Assembly (NCBI GenBank): GCA_918797485.1 | Contig: CAKKNE010000005.1 | Span: forward strand, 1,116,001-1,180,000 | Direction: 5' to 3' | Source of the DNA: Pelagomonas calceolata | Taxonomy: Eukaryota; Sar; Pelagophyceae; Pelagomonadales; Pelagomonadaceae | Length of the DNA stretch: 64,000 bases | Shown here: piece after piece, positions 18,208 through 28,100 of the stretch | Numbering within the stretch: position 1 is the stretch's first letter | Layout of the letters: each line of letters starts with the position of its first letter | The notes under the pieces: model-generated | The model's input: the letters and a program-made list of their open reading frames with translations, nothing else | Told to the model about the DNA's origin: nothing | The model's database searches: none | Made by a program: the position numbers and the translations under genes

Positions 18208-19329
18208 ATGATCCTCACGCAGTGCGCCGTCTGCGCCACCGAGCTCGGCTTATCATTGGGCAAGAAATGCGGCCGCTGCAGCACGCGCTACTGCGGCGCC
18301 GACTGCCAGAAACAACACTGGGAAGAGGGTGGCCATGACAAGCTCTGCAGGAAAATAAAAAAGGCAGGCGGCGCCGAGCAATACAACGCAAATGAGAAGT
18401 ACACGGAGGCTGTCGGAGCTGCTGCGGAGGCGTGCGCGGAGGACACGAAGGGCCAGACGTGCTACATCTGCACGCAGGCCCTCCATTGGAAGACGAAGGA
18501 GGGCCTCGTGCGCGGCTGTTCGTGTCGCGGGACGGCGGGTTTTGCGCACGTGTCGTGCTTGGCGGAGCAGGCGAAGATTTTGGTCGCGGAGGCCGAGGAG
18601 AACAATTTGGATATCAAGGTGCAGCATGAGAGGTTTGCGCGGTGGTTCGTGTGCAGTCTGTGTGAACAACAATACCACGGCGCCGTGTGCGGCGCGCTCA
18701 GCTGGGCGTGCTGGAAGACGTACGTGGGCCGGCCGGAGGCGGACGTGGCTCGGATGAGTGCGATGAGCGTCCTTGGGAACGGTTTATTCTCTGCAAAACA
18801 CAACGAGGACGCGTTGTCCGTGAGAGAGGCCGAGTTGGCTATGAAACGGCGCCTTGGCGATTCAGAACACAACATACTCATCGTGCAGGGCAATCTTGCG
18901 ATCACATATGATGCTCTAGGACGGCTTGAAGAGGCCCTACAGATGAAGCGAGACGTATACTCCGGACGGTTGAGGCTCAGCGGCGAAGAACATGAAGAGA
19001 CCCTCCGAGCGGCCAACAACTACGCGTCGTCCCTTCTTACAACAGATCGCTTCGGAGAAGCCAAATCCCTGTTGCTCAAAACGATACCTGTGGCGCGGCG
19101 CGTTCTCGGAGAGAATAAGGATCTCACGCTCAGGATGAGATTGGGTTACGCGGCGGCGATCTACAGGGACCCCGGCGCCACGCTCGAGGATCTCCGCGAG
19201 GCCGTGACGACGCTCGAGGAGACGGAACGGGCCGCGCGGCGCGTGCTTGGCGGCGCGCACCCGACCACAGCGGGGACTGGGGAGGTACTGCAAGAAGCGC
19301 GAGCCGCGCTAAGCGCCCGCGAAGGATAA
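18208..19329 (+). CDS. MYND finger + RING-variant-like + TPR protein
   Basis: The 373-residue protein starts with a MYND zinc finger (residues 5-47: CAVC, CGRCSTRYCGADCQ, HWEEGGHDKLC). A second Cys/His cluster at about 85-160 (CYICTQ, GCSCRGTAGFAHVSCL, CSLCEQQY) resembles RING-CH/RING-variant fingers. A C-terminal array of kinesin-light-chain-type TPRs follows (about 190-370), with units such as LVVQGNLAITYDALGR-like helices. The combination suggests a protein-interaction or ubiquitin-related adaptor. It is not the SET-containing SMYD type, since no SET domain is present. I associate this architecture with families expanded in pelagophytes. The stop is 18 bp from the convergent ankyrin gene stop. 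Confidence 0.85.
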   Translation: MILTQCAVCATELGLSLGKKCGRCSTRYCGADCQKQHWEEGGHDKLCRKIKKAGGAEQYNANEKYTEAVGAAAEACAEDTKGQTCYICTQALHWKTKEGLVRGCSCRGTAGFAHVSCLAEQAKILVAEAEENNLDIKVQHERFARWFVCSLCEQQYHGAVCGALSWACWKTYVGRPEADVARMSAMSVLGNGLFSAKHNEDALSVREAELAMKRRLGDSEHNILIVQGNLAITYDALGRLEEALQMKRDVYSGRLRLSGEEHEETLRAANNYASSLLTTDRFGEAKSLLLKTIPVARRVLGENKDLTLRMRLGYAAAIYRDPGATLEDLREAVTTLEETERAARRVLGGAHPTTAGTGEVLQEARAALSAREG

Positions 19330-19347
19330 ATACAAGCACAACTATTA

Positions 19348-20502
19348 TCACCCAGTACAGCCCCCCGGCGCGACGTCCTCGGACCCCTCCTTCTTCGCGA
19401 AGGGGAAGCTCAACTTGTAGAGGAAGCGGTCGACGAGCGTGTCGCCGGCGGGCGTCGTTGATGATGAAAACGCGCCGGCGGCGGCGAGGCGCGACACGCA
19501 GGACAGATTGCCCTTTTGGGCCGCGACGCCCAGAGGTGTGCGGCCCGACAGATCCGCTTTGTGGACGTCGCCGCCGCGCGCTATGAGCAAGTCCAGCGAC
19601 GCGTAGTCGCCCGACGCGGCGCAGGCTAGCAATGCGGTGGCGCCGTCGCTGTTCGTCGCGTTCGCATCACAACCAGCATCGAGCAAAATGTCGACGCACG
19701 GCGTGTGGGAGTACGTCGCGGCCTTATACAAACACGTCTCGCCGTCGGGCTCGGCCCGTAGTGACGCGTCGGCGCCCTTCTTCGCCAGGAAGCCGCAGGC
19801 CGCGTCGATACCCGTCACGCAGCACCAATGTAAAGCGGTGTAGCCCCCGCAATACGCGTTAATGGCCCTCTTGGTCAAATTATGGGCGATGATCACGACG
19901 GCCTGGCTGTGGCCCTTCGACGCCGCGAGGCACAGTGGCGTCAGGCCGTGGCGGTTCCTCCTATCAGTTTGTGCATTTGCATCTCTGAGGATGGTCAGGC
20001 TCTCGATGTGTCCTAATTGAGCCGCGGCGTGGATCGCTGCATCTCCATAAAAATTCGGGCAGTCTACTCTACAGGAAGGCAGGCCTAGGAGCCGTCGCAA
20101 TTCCGTAGAGTCGCCCGCGAGGACGGCGCGGTGCAGGGCCGTCTCGCCCTTGGCATCGGGCGCGAAAAGCTCGCGCTCCTTTTTCTTTCGTCTCTCTTCC
20201 TTCCGTTCCGCTTCTCGTCTAGCCTTGGCTTCGTTGTCAATAGCCACGAGGGCCTGCGACGGCTCCTCTTTTGCGGGCTCGTCTTTGACCGTGAGCGCGC
20301 GGCTGCTGGCTTCGGCCTTGGGCGCGCGGGCGCGTCGCAGGCGCTCGGCCTCGGCGGCCTGCGCCCTTGCCAAAACGACGTGCGCCGGCTCCGGTCGCGG
20401 GCGGCGGCCGTCGTCGGCGGGCGCCTCGCGGAACGCGCGCAGTCGCTCGGCCTTGTCCGACGTGAGGCGGAGGGAGCCGCGCTGCGAGGCCTTTTTCTTC
20501 AT
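19348..20502 (-). CDS. Ankyrin-repeat protein
   Basis: The 384-residue protein has a charged Arg/Lys/Glu-rich N-terminal coiled coil (to about 120) and then six or seven ankyrin repeats, for example KGETALHRAVLAGDSTELRRL, GYTALHWCCVTGI and SGRTPLGVAAQKGN. The chosen ATG is at 20502. The frame stays open 74 codons further upstream and encodes a Cys/His-rich stretch (CPRCEEQALDRCYC, then HPHC, HIFVC, CQTC) that looks like a zinc-binding module but has no ATG before an in-frame stop. The true start may therefore be non-ATG or in an upstream exon. Confidence 0.75.
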   Translation of the reverse strand: MKKKASQRGSLRLTSDKAERLRAFREAPADDGRRPRPEPAHVVLARAQAAEAERLRRARAPKAEASSRALTVKDEPAKEEPSQALVAIDNEAKARREAERKEERRKKKERELFAPDAKGETALHRAVLAGDSTELRRLLGLPSCRVDCPNFYGDAAIHAAAQLGHIESLTILRDANAQTDRRNRHGLTPLCLAASKGHSQAVVIIAHNLTKRAINAYCGGYTALHWCCVTGIDAACGFLAKKGADASLRAEPDGETCLYKAATYSHTPCVDILLDAGCDANATNSDGATALLACAASGDYASLDLLIARGGDVHKADLSGRTPLGVAAQKGNLSCVSRLAAAGAFSSSTTPAGDTLVDRFLYKLSFPFAKKEGSEDVAPGGCTG

Positions 20503-20744
20503 TTTTTGACGCGTTCGCGGCGGCGGCGGGCGCGTATTGCTGCACGTCTGGCAACCTCCGGCGTGCTGCGGGCTGCAGACAAATATGTGGCCCCAGCTCG
20601 GGCAGTGTGGGTGCTGCCTGCAGCGGTTTGACGCAACCTCCAGAGGCGCGCCGCAGTAGCAGCGGTCTAGGGCTTGCTCCTCACAGCGTGGGCACGCCGG
20701 TAACGCACGTACAAGTGAAAACACAAAGCAGCCAAAAAAAACGT

Positions 20745-20768
20745 GCTAGCGTATTGTAAGGCACTAGC
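20745..20768. promoter_or_regulatory. GCTAGCG...GTAAGGCACTAGC element, bidirectional spacer
   Basis: A near-consensus copy lies between the ankyrin gene (start 20502) and the CRAL-TRIO gene (start 20884). It is 115 bp from the latter. Confidence 0.7.
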
Positions 20769-20883
20769 AAGCGCAAGCACACTTTGCAGCGGCCGTGTTG
20801 CGCACTATTGATAACTTACGTACAAAGCACTCTCTGGTAAGATCTCAGACAGTACCCGCACCGACCTGAGGAGTCCCGAAGCG

Positions 20884-21806
20884 ATGCCGTCCACCGTACG
20901 CTGCGCTGCACTCCTTGCAGTGCCAGCCGTCTGCGGCCTCGTCGCGCCGCCGACGCGCCCGAGCCGCACACGGCTCCACAGCACCGTAACTCAAGACTTG
21001 GGAACGACCACGGCACCCTTACTAGACGACGCCGCCACCGCGCGCGCCGTCGCCGCAATGCGTGAGGACGCGCGTACAAAGCCACTATCAGACGACGAGC
21101 TGACCTGGTTCGCGCGCGACCGGCGGGGCGACGCCAGGGAGGCGGTCGAGAAGGTTGTACAGTATCTAAGGTGGAGGAAGGACCGGGGCGGCTTAGGTGC
21201 TGACCGAGACGCGTTGATGCGGCGCGCGGCCCCCGAGGCGCGACGACGAGTCGGCTACTTGGCAAGGGAGAAGGACGCGCTCAACCGCCCGACCGTGGTG
21301 GTAGTGGCACGCCGACATGACGCGATGAGGCGGGACCTCAAGGCGTCGCAAGCACTCTGCGTGGCCGTCCTCGAAGACGCCATCGCCGAGGCCGTCAAGG
21401 AGGGCGGCGAGCAGGTTTTGGCGCTCGTGGACCTGCGGCAGGTGGGCCCGCAGAACGTCGACGTGCCTTTTTTACTGTGGCTCATCATGACGCTGCGGAG
21501 CTACTTCCCGAAGCGGCTTGGCCAGGTCGCTCTGGTGGATCCGCCGCCGGTTCTCTTCGAGGCGGTGCGTTTGCAGCGTCCGACGCGTCCCTTCCCCGAT
21601 TGCGAGCGCCGAGTCGCGTCGACGGCGTATGAGCTGCGCGAAACTCGCCTATCGGTACGCCATCGCCGCGACGCGTGAACACACAGGCCTGGAACCTGAT
21701 CAAGGGCGCGGTCGGGCGCCACGCGGACATGGTACGCCTCGTGTCTTCCGCAGACGTGCGGAACGCGTACTTCGCGGGGAAGCGCGTGCCGCCGGACCTA
21801 AGGTGA
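20884..21806 (+). CDS. CRAL-TRIO (Sec14-like) lipid-binding protein, two exons
   Basis: The proposed exons are 20884-21564 and 21687-21806, giving 266 residues; the 122-bp intron has GTGCGT donor and ACACAG acceptor. The Sec14/CRAL-TRIO fold is supported by the N-terminal helical region (WFARDRRGDAREAVEKVVQYLRW), the core (RPTVVVVARRHD, EQVLALVDLRQVGPQNVD, LIMTLRSYFPKRLGQVALVDPP) and the closing segment LFEA-AWNLIKGAVGRHADMV, which is split by the intron. Such proteins bind and exchange phospholipids or other hydrophobic ligands. A hydrophobic leader at residues 1-20 with downstream RPSRTRLHS suggests targeting to a plastid or secretory compartment. The stop is 14 bp from the convergent hydrolase stop. 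Confidence 0.82.
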
Positions 21807-21819
21807 CTTGTTATTAACT

Positions 21820-23793
21820 TTAGACCGCCCCGTAGACGTCCCCGTACAACGCCCTCGACATAACATCGACGAAGGGCTCGGGGTCCGGCAAGGACGAACG
21901 GAGCGAATCTACGATGGACACGTCGTCGCCGGGCCATTTAATACTCAATCTTTTTTCGCTCGGTTGCCGTCGTAGCGCCAGTGCCTTGGAAATGACATCC
22001 GCAGCGACGTCAGCATCGTATTGCCAGGTGCCGTGGCCCCGTTCGCCCAGGTTATGTACTCCTACGTCAGTATCCTTCAAATACTCCACCACGGACGCCG
22101 AAGGGACAATATCATCTTTCGAGCTCAAAAACACGTCGCACTTGCGCCCCCGCAGGTCCTCGACCCAGAGCACGGCCTCCTGCCACCAGAAGCGCTTCCT
22201 CAGACTGAACGAGATGGCCGGGTCCGTCCGCAGGATGTCCAAAATGGGATCCTGCGTCTCCTTAAATAAGAAACCTCTAGAGACATCTGGTAAGTGCAGG
22301 TGGAAGCAAACGGGCTCGATCAGAGCGCACGACGCGACCGTAGAAGGGGCGTACTTCAGCGCGTAGGTAATCGCGACGGTCCCGAAGGAGTGCCCCACCC
22401 AGCAGGCCGCCGGGTCGTCATGTTCAGTTAACATGCGCGACGCCGCCTCACCTAATTCCTTGGGTGACGGGAGTTCTCTACCAAAACGCGTCAAGGCGAG
22501 CGCGGGCAACTCCAACAGGTACATGGGCGCCCCGTCGCTCTCGCACCCGTCGACCAGATCCCCGATGAGGTTGTGATAGGGCAGGAATCCAATCCCAATT
22601 CCGTGCGCGAAGATTAGGGGTGTGGCGCCGTCCACCGGTTCCTGGGCTTCGCGGCGCCAGTAGGTCGATGTGCCCGTCGAGTAGCGCTTGAAGCCCCGCT
22701 TTTTTAACGCCAAAAACTGGGCGTTCTTCGCGGCGTCGACGATGGCGTAGACGAGGAGCGGGTGGTGCTTGCTCGGCGCCGACGCCTGCTGGGCGCACAT
22801 GTACTCGTGTGTTGCATCTCCAGATGGGAAGACAAACGATGTCTGCCGGTCGCTGCTTAGGCGCTCCTCGAGGCGCTCGACCTGCGTTGATTGATACCGT
22901 ATTCGTTCACGAGACGCGTAGACTCTCCGACGGCCACGTCGACGGCGTCGAGGCGACGTGGTCTCATGAAGACGCCACCGCCGCGACCACATCACGTTCA
23001 AGTTCATTTTATGCTCTGACCCACGGACCATCCAGCTCAGCTGCCGCTTCTGGCGATGGTCCGATGCCGCAGCACCAAACACGTTGCCCGACAGCCACGC
23101 CTCGATGTCTCCTCTCGTAAGGGAATCAAATTGTGCACCGTAGAACCAGCCCTCCACATAGGAAACGACGTCGTCGCAGTTCTCCAGACATCGTCGCCAT
23201 AATAACCGCGTGTTCCCGGACGGCGGCGGCACGGTCTCCTTCCCGCCAACGTCGTCCACCACAAACGCGTAGGACCTACTACAAACCTCGGCGAGGGCCC
23301 ACGCCGCCGCGGGCCACGGCGCCGCGCCGGCCGCGCCCAGCGCGAGCAGCGCCACCGATGCCGGTAAAACAGCGTCCATGGCCGCCCGGGCCACGTCGGC
23401 GTGGCCCTCGGCCTGGATGCGCTCCTCGGGCGCCTTGAGGATGTTGTTCTTTTTACCTCGGAGGTTCCGGAGGGACGGCGTCGCCGCTCTCACGTGGTCG
23501 ACGACGTCCGTGAGCTCGTGGAGCGCCTCTTTCGTGACCTCGTGGGTCTTGGCTTTGATCGTCGCGGCGACGGCGCCGACCTGGGCCTTGACCGCTTCCG
23601 GCGACGCCGACGGGTCATTTACAGGAACCGACACGCCGCAGCCGTCGAGGGCGCGGTGCGCTGCGTCTACTACGGCCGTTCGTACCGCCGGGAGGTTCGC
23701 GAGCGTCCGCTGCGCCGCGTTCGTCATTTTGCTCAACGGGGCCGGCGTCCGCAAAGCGGCACACACGCTTATCAAACAAAGAAATCGCATCAT
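21820..23793 (-). CDS. Alpha/beta-hydrolase-fold protein
   Basis: The 657-residue protein has a leader (MMRFLCLISVCAA) and a helical N-terminal half. The C-terminal alpha/beta hydrolase domain has an HG motif (PLIFAHGIGIGF), the nucleophile elbow GHSFG (about 465), an acid candidate in SSKDDIVPS (about 560) and the His in GERGHGTWQYD (about 586). It is probably a membrane-associated esterase or lipase-like enzyme with unknown substrate. Residues encoded by 22882-22995 (Arg-rich, including SPRRRRRGRRR) look unlike the rest. This segment has GT-AG borders and is an exact multiple of three (114 bp), so it is probably an in-frame intron. Confidence 0.78.
   Translation of the reverse strand: MMRFLCLISVCAALRTPAPLSKMTNAAQRTLANLPAVRTAVVDAAHRALDGCGVSVPVNDPSASPEAVKAQVGAVAATIKAKTHEVTKEALHELTDVVDHVRAATPSLRNLRGKKNNILKAPEERIQAEGHADVARAAMDAVLPASVALLALGAAGAAPWPAAAWALAEVCSRSYAFVVDDVGGKETVPPPSGNTRLLWRRCLENCDDVVSYVEGWFYGAQFDSLTRGDIEAWLSGNVFGAAASDHRQKRQLSWMVRGSEHKMNLNVMWSRRWRLHETTSPRRRRRGRRRVYASRERIRYQSTQVERLEERLSSDRQTSFVFPSGDATHEYMCAQQASAPSKHHPLLVYAIVDAAKNAQFLALKKRGFKRYSTGTSTYWRREAQEPVDGATPLIFAHGIGIGFLPYHNLIGDLVDGCESDGAPMYLLELPALALTRFGRELPSPKELGEAASRMLTEHDDPAACWVGHSFGTVAITYALKYAPSTVASCALIEPVCFHLHLPDVSRGFLFKETQDPILDILRTDPAISFSLRKRFWWQEAVLWVEDLRGRKCDVFLSSKDDIVPSASVVEYLKDTDVGVHNLGERGHGTWQYDADVAADVISKALALRRQPSEKRLSIKWPGDDVSIVDSLRSSLPDPEPFVDVMSRALYGDVYGAV
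22882..22995 (-). other. Probable in-frame 114-bp intron
   Basis: GTGATGTGG starts and CAACGCAG ends this stretch. It is phase 0, lacks stops, and encodes an Arg-rich insert out of keeping with the flanks. It contains CTCGACGCCGTCGACGTGG, a variant of the intronic motif. Its length equals the 114-bp intron proposed at 43526-43639. Confidence 0.5.
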
Positions 23794-24009
23794 GACATGT
23801 TACTATGGACACTATGGACACTATTGACAGCGTTTTCGAAGCCTCTATGCTCCTCGGCTTCCCGGACAGCTACCTTTTTTATGCTTCTGACCTCAGCCCA
23901 ACGCAACCGGTCGGTTCCATCCAGCGCGCGCGTGCCGCCCATCAAAGGAGCCGTCGTACTCTCAAATGATCGCTGGCAACGCCCTGCGAGCAGCTCTGTC
24001 CAAACTCGA

Positions 24010-24032
24010 GCTAGCGGCAGTAAGACACTAGC
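24010..24032. promoter_or_regulatory. GCTAGCGGCAGTAAGACACTAGC-type element, bidirectional spacer
   Basis: A consensus copy lies between the divergent hydrolase (start 23793) and SPCS1 (start 24230) genes, 217 and 198 bp from the starts. The remaining 436-bp spacer has GC-rich simple sequence and no supported gene. Confidence 0.72.
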
Positions 24033-24229
24033 AAATGCAGCAAGGCAGCGGCGGCGCTCAGCGAGTGCTGTAGCAGCGCTTCAAGCAACGGCATCGTAGC
24101 GCTCGTACGCATTGCTTGCACGCGACGCCGCAGCGCATCGCTTCGTAGCGGAGACGCAGGCGGCTGCGGTGCAAAGTAGCAGCAACAAGCAGCACTACAC
24201 GAAAGCGCAGCGCGCCACAACGAGCCACC

Positions 24230-24553
24230 ATGGGCAAGGGCGGCATGGACTACAAGGGCCAGAAGCTCTCGGAACAAATTTATCTAGTACTGATCCCGGC
24301 CGTCGGGTCCGTCGCGTGGGTCTTTGGGTACCTCGCGCAGGACTTCAAAACCACTTTTTATGGGTGGCTCGCCGGTTTAGTATTGGCCATGCTCATCTGC
24401 GTGCCCGACTGGCCCATCTTCAACCGGAATCCCACTCCTTGGTTGGAGGAGATCCCGTCGGCGCGCAAGCAAACGGTGGTCGATGACGACGACGAGGACG
24501 ACGCGCCCGCGAAGGCTACGAAGGCGAAGAAGAAGAAGGGGGGGAAATCGTGA
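24230..24553 (+). CDS. SPCS1: Signal peptidase complex subunit 1 (12 kDa)
   Basis: The 107-residue protein matches SPC12/SPCS1. The N-terminal GGMDYKGQKLSEQIY is diagnostic, followed by two membrane segments forming a hairpin (about 22-40 and 46-62) and the conserved PDWPIFNRNPTPWLEE. It is a non-catalytic subunit of the ER signal peptidase that helps to discriminate signal peptides from membrane segments. The C-terminal tail is acidic then Lys-rich (KKKKGGKS), longer than in animals. It is intronless. Confidence 0.93.
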   Translation: MGKGGMDYKGQKLSEQIYLVLIPAVGSVAWVFGYLAQDFKTTFYGWLAGLVLAMLICVPDWPIFNRNPTPWLEEIPSARKQTVVDDDDEDDAPAKATKAKKKKGGKS

Positions 24554-24851
24554 CATAGTCTACTCCTCGCGGAGGCGCCGCATCGGCATGCTTCGGCGTG
24601 ACTAAGGCTCGGGGCGACGGCGTGCGAGGGCCGGGGGCCGGGGGCGGGGTGGGCACTACGCTCAATTTATTATGTCTCCATGCGCCTCCCCGACCGGTCC
24701 CCGAGCAGTACAGCGCCAGGAAGACTCATCCTGGCGCGGTCCCAAAAAAAGTAAGCGGCGCTGTCGGGCCCGGGCGCTGGCATTCTGTTTGCCTGTGTTG
24801 CGCCTCGCCTCGGGCGTGTAGAAGGTAAACCACCACTGCAGAAGGGCCAAG

Positions 24852-24944
24852 ATGGCAGCCCAATCGAGTGCCAGCGGCTCCGGCAGCGATTCCGCCGATG
24901 CGCCAACAAAAAAAAAGAAAAAGCGCAAACGCAAAAAAAAATAA
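24852..24944 (+). CDS. Possible 30-residue Lys-rich peptide
   Basis: An ATG frame encodes a Ser/Gly/Ala-rich start and a C-terminal run of Lys and Arg. It could be a small nuclear-type peptide, a terminal exon, or chance. The upstream 24554-24851 holds a G-rich tract near 24626-24655 and no other gene I can support. Confidence 0.2.
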   Translation: MAAQSSASGSGSDSADAPTKKKKKRKRKKK

Positions 24945-24947
24945 AGC

Positions 24948-24971
24948 GCTAGCGTCTGTTGAGACACTAGC
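24948..24971. promoter_or_regulatory. GCTAGCGTCTGTT...GAGACACTAGC element
   Basis: A near-consensus copy (GTTGAGACACTAGC in the right arm) lies 199 bp upstream of the 2531-codon gene at 25170. Confidence 0.68.
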
Positions 24972-25169
24972 AAGCAAAAGCCCAGGTTTGGCTGGTGGCC
25001 TAGTTGTGCCTTCCGCACAAGTTCGCCAACGAGCTCGACACGAGCGAGCCACGGACGCCGAGCACGCTGCGCAAGTGTCTGCTGCCCCAAAAAGCAGCAG
25101 GAAGTCCACTGAAGGGCAGCACCAAGCCCACAAAGGCCACCGCCTCCGCGAGGCACGCGACGGCCGAAG

Positions 25170-28100
25170 ATGGACCGTGGCGCTTCGCCACGAACGGGAG
25201 ATGTCGGGAGCGGGCCCGGCGGGACCAAAGATGCGCACAAGAAGGCCTTGGGGCCCCAAGACGGCGGCGGCGGTCCGTCGACGGTAATTGCTTTGGGTGG
25301 AAACGGGTCGGGCTCGTCATATCCGACGAAGCCCGTCGATCTAGATGCTGATACGAAGAAACGTTACCGTCCACGCCATTTCAAACGTGTGAAAGAACGC
25401 CGCAACCGACGTAAGCGTGATCAAGATGAACGCCTTTTCATCAAAGGTCTGAAGGCGAAGGCTACCAACGAAGAGCCGAATCGGAAAGAACGTCGCGAGG
25501 GTGTTCAGGGTTTTAAACCGCCCAAAAAAACAGTAAAATTGAGCGTTCCGCCGCCCAAGACCGTGATCGTAGATGATGGCTCAAACAAGTTTGGCTCTCT
25601 TCGTGTGGAAAGCGAAGTCCCCTCTCTTATTTCTAAGACCACAACCATCTCTACCACTACATCTGTCGAGGAAGACGTTTATTGGTCGCCATGCGAATCT
25701 ACCGATAAACCAGTTATTTCCTACAAAGTAGAAGATCTTGATCCAAAGGATGAACGTGACTCTAAGATTTGCAACGTCGTGCTGCGCGGTAATCACTATA
25801 TTAATAAACAAGAGCGTCGCACGACCTTCGTGGGGGCTCTGAAGACGCACTTCGACGCGCATAAGTCTGGTGATGACGGCCTGTCGAAGAAAGAGGTGAA
25901 CGCCGCGCTCAAGTCCTTTGCCAAGAAAGATAGAACGGGCAAGTTCCGGAAGCTCGAGGAGCTCGAGGCGCTGTTTGGAGACATGGATCTGAACGGCGCG
26001 GGCCGCGTGTCCTACGACGAGCTGACGGACTTCATCGACGACATCGACGCCGACGACATCGGCGCCGGCCGCAATCACCGCGGGAAGGGTGCCGGTGGTA
26101 TCAAAACGATTTACCTAAAAGAAGATCGTGTTCCTAAATTAGATTACATTTACCGTGAAGACCTACAAGTGACTTATTCTCTAAAATTAGGACGGTTGAA
26201 ACTGCGGTTGAAACTGCGATATATAATTCAGCAATTGGCCTTCCGTCGTCAACACAAGGTGTCATTGAAGGTGACCCACCTGATGGCTGAGACCTTCAAA
26301 CACAACTTGATGTTCCTAAACAACATTCCTAACAAAGATGTGGTGGTGTCTCATGGGCTTCTGGCGCTGCCTTCTACTTCCGCCTTCGACGGCGCGGCGA
26401 CTGCTGCGCCCGGCGAGGCGTCCTTCGAGGGCCAGCACGCGGCACTTGCGGCGCTGGGCCAGGCCGTGCTCGCGGCGCTGGGCGTGGCGTTCTTCCAGGG
26501 CTCGACTCCTATCGATGTCGTCGGGGGCTACGTTTTCTCGCTGGACGTCCTCGGCGACGCGCTATCTCTGGACGTGCTGACGAACTCAAATGTGCTTCAC
26601 AAGACGGGCTTCATGGGCGCGGCGCCCACGGTGGTCTTCTTGGGTGGTTCGGAGGGACTCAACGCCCTCTTGCTGGACGCGTCGGCGGCCGCGGCGCTCG
26701 ACGGCGTGTTCAAGGGCCTCTTCGGCGTCGCTGCGCTTCGCGGGCAACCGGTAGTCGTGGGCGCGGCGCCGGACGTGCCATGGTATAATTCTTCGGACGG
26801 CCTAGACGTCTTCTCGGGAAACCTCTGCCAGCGGGCTGGCGGCGCGCGGCTCGTGGGCGCGTTGACGGATTCATTAGATGGGCTACGGACGGCGAGCCTC
26901 GCGGTGGCGGTCGCGGACGCGGCGTGCGTCCAGGGCTCGGCTTCGCTCGACGTCGCGTTGTGTCAGAACTCGCCGCGGGCCGTCGCGCGGCTCGTGGGCG
27001 CGCTCACGGATTCACTAGATGGGCTACGGAAGGCGGGCCTCGCGGCGGCGGTCGCGGACGCGGCGTGCGTCCAGGGCTCGGCTTCGCTCGACGTCGCGTT
27101 GTGTCAGAACTCGCCGCGGGCCGTCGCGCGGCTCGTGGGCGCGTTGACGGATTCATTAGATGGGCTACGGAAGGCGGGCCTCGCGGCGGCGGTCGCGGAC
27201 GCGGCGTGCGTCCAGGGCTCGGCTTCGCTCGACGTCGCGTTGTGTCAGAACTCGCCGCGGGCCGTCGCGCGGCTCGTGGGCGCGTTGACGGATTCACTAG
27301 ATGGGCTACGGAAGGCGGGCCTCGCGGCGGCGGTCGCGGACGCGGCGTGCGTCCAGGACCCGGAGGCAGTCTTGTCCGACAAACCCTTGTTAGCGGAGGC
27401 CATGGAGGAAGATCGACTCGATAGTATGAAAGAGCAAAAAGTGATACAAATATTGGTCATGACCGCCTCGGGCGCGATGCCCTCTGTTTTTGTGAAGCCG
27501 TGGGCGACTGTCGGTGACCTCATGCTCGTGATCCAGCAGATGATGGATGTTCCCCTGTCAAAATATCAGCATCTGCAGTCCATCGGCGGCAGACCGATGC
27601 AAAACGCAGCTTTGCTCCAGCACTACGACATCCAGAATAATTCTACTGTGGTTTTGTCGGAGCCCTGGCCTGGGCATCTTCTAGGAGGCTCGTTGTTGTC
27701 GTTGAAAGAGCTCATTGACAAGGGCAGCCTAAACGTGGGCGACATCATCGTCTTCAGGGAACACAATCACCAAGAGGAAGGCGAACTGCTCGAGAACGGT
27801 TGGATCAGGCACGAGGGCACAGTCTACAAGTCGGCGAGTGCGTTCGTGGGGGCGATGCGCGGGAAACCTTCAAGCGGATATGACTTTCTCTATACGGCTA
27901 CCGGTACGCCGATCCAGTCGCTCCGCAGCGACCCCTCCGACAGTAGCTCGAACGGCGACGACTTGCGCAGCGACTCGAACAGCGACGACGAGGCGCCCCC
28001 GCAGCCGCCTGGGGACCAGCAGCTCGCGGGCCGGCGGCGGCGCCAGCCAACCGAGCGCTTTGATCATCAAACGCAAGTGGGCCAGTATTATGTGAAGCGT

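Noticed and set aside
27004-27297. Minus-strand frame encoding Pro/Arg-rich repeats
   Set aside because: It is the antisense reading of the 141-bp coding repeats; the plus frame is continuous with recognisable domains and has host-like GC3.
26844-27356. Regularly spaced repeats considered as CRISPR
   Set aside because: Units are 141 bp, directly adjacent without spacers, in frame, in a eukaryotic gene.
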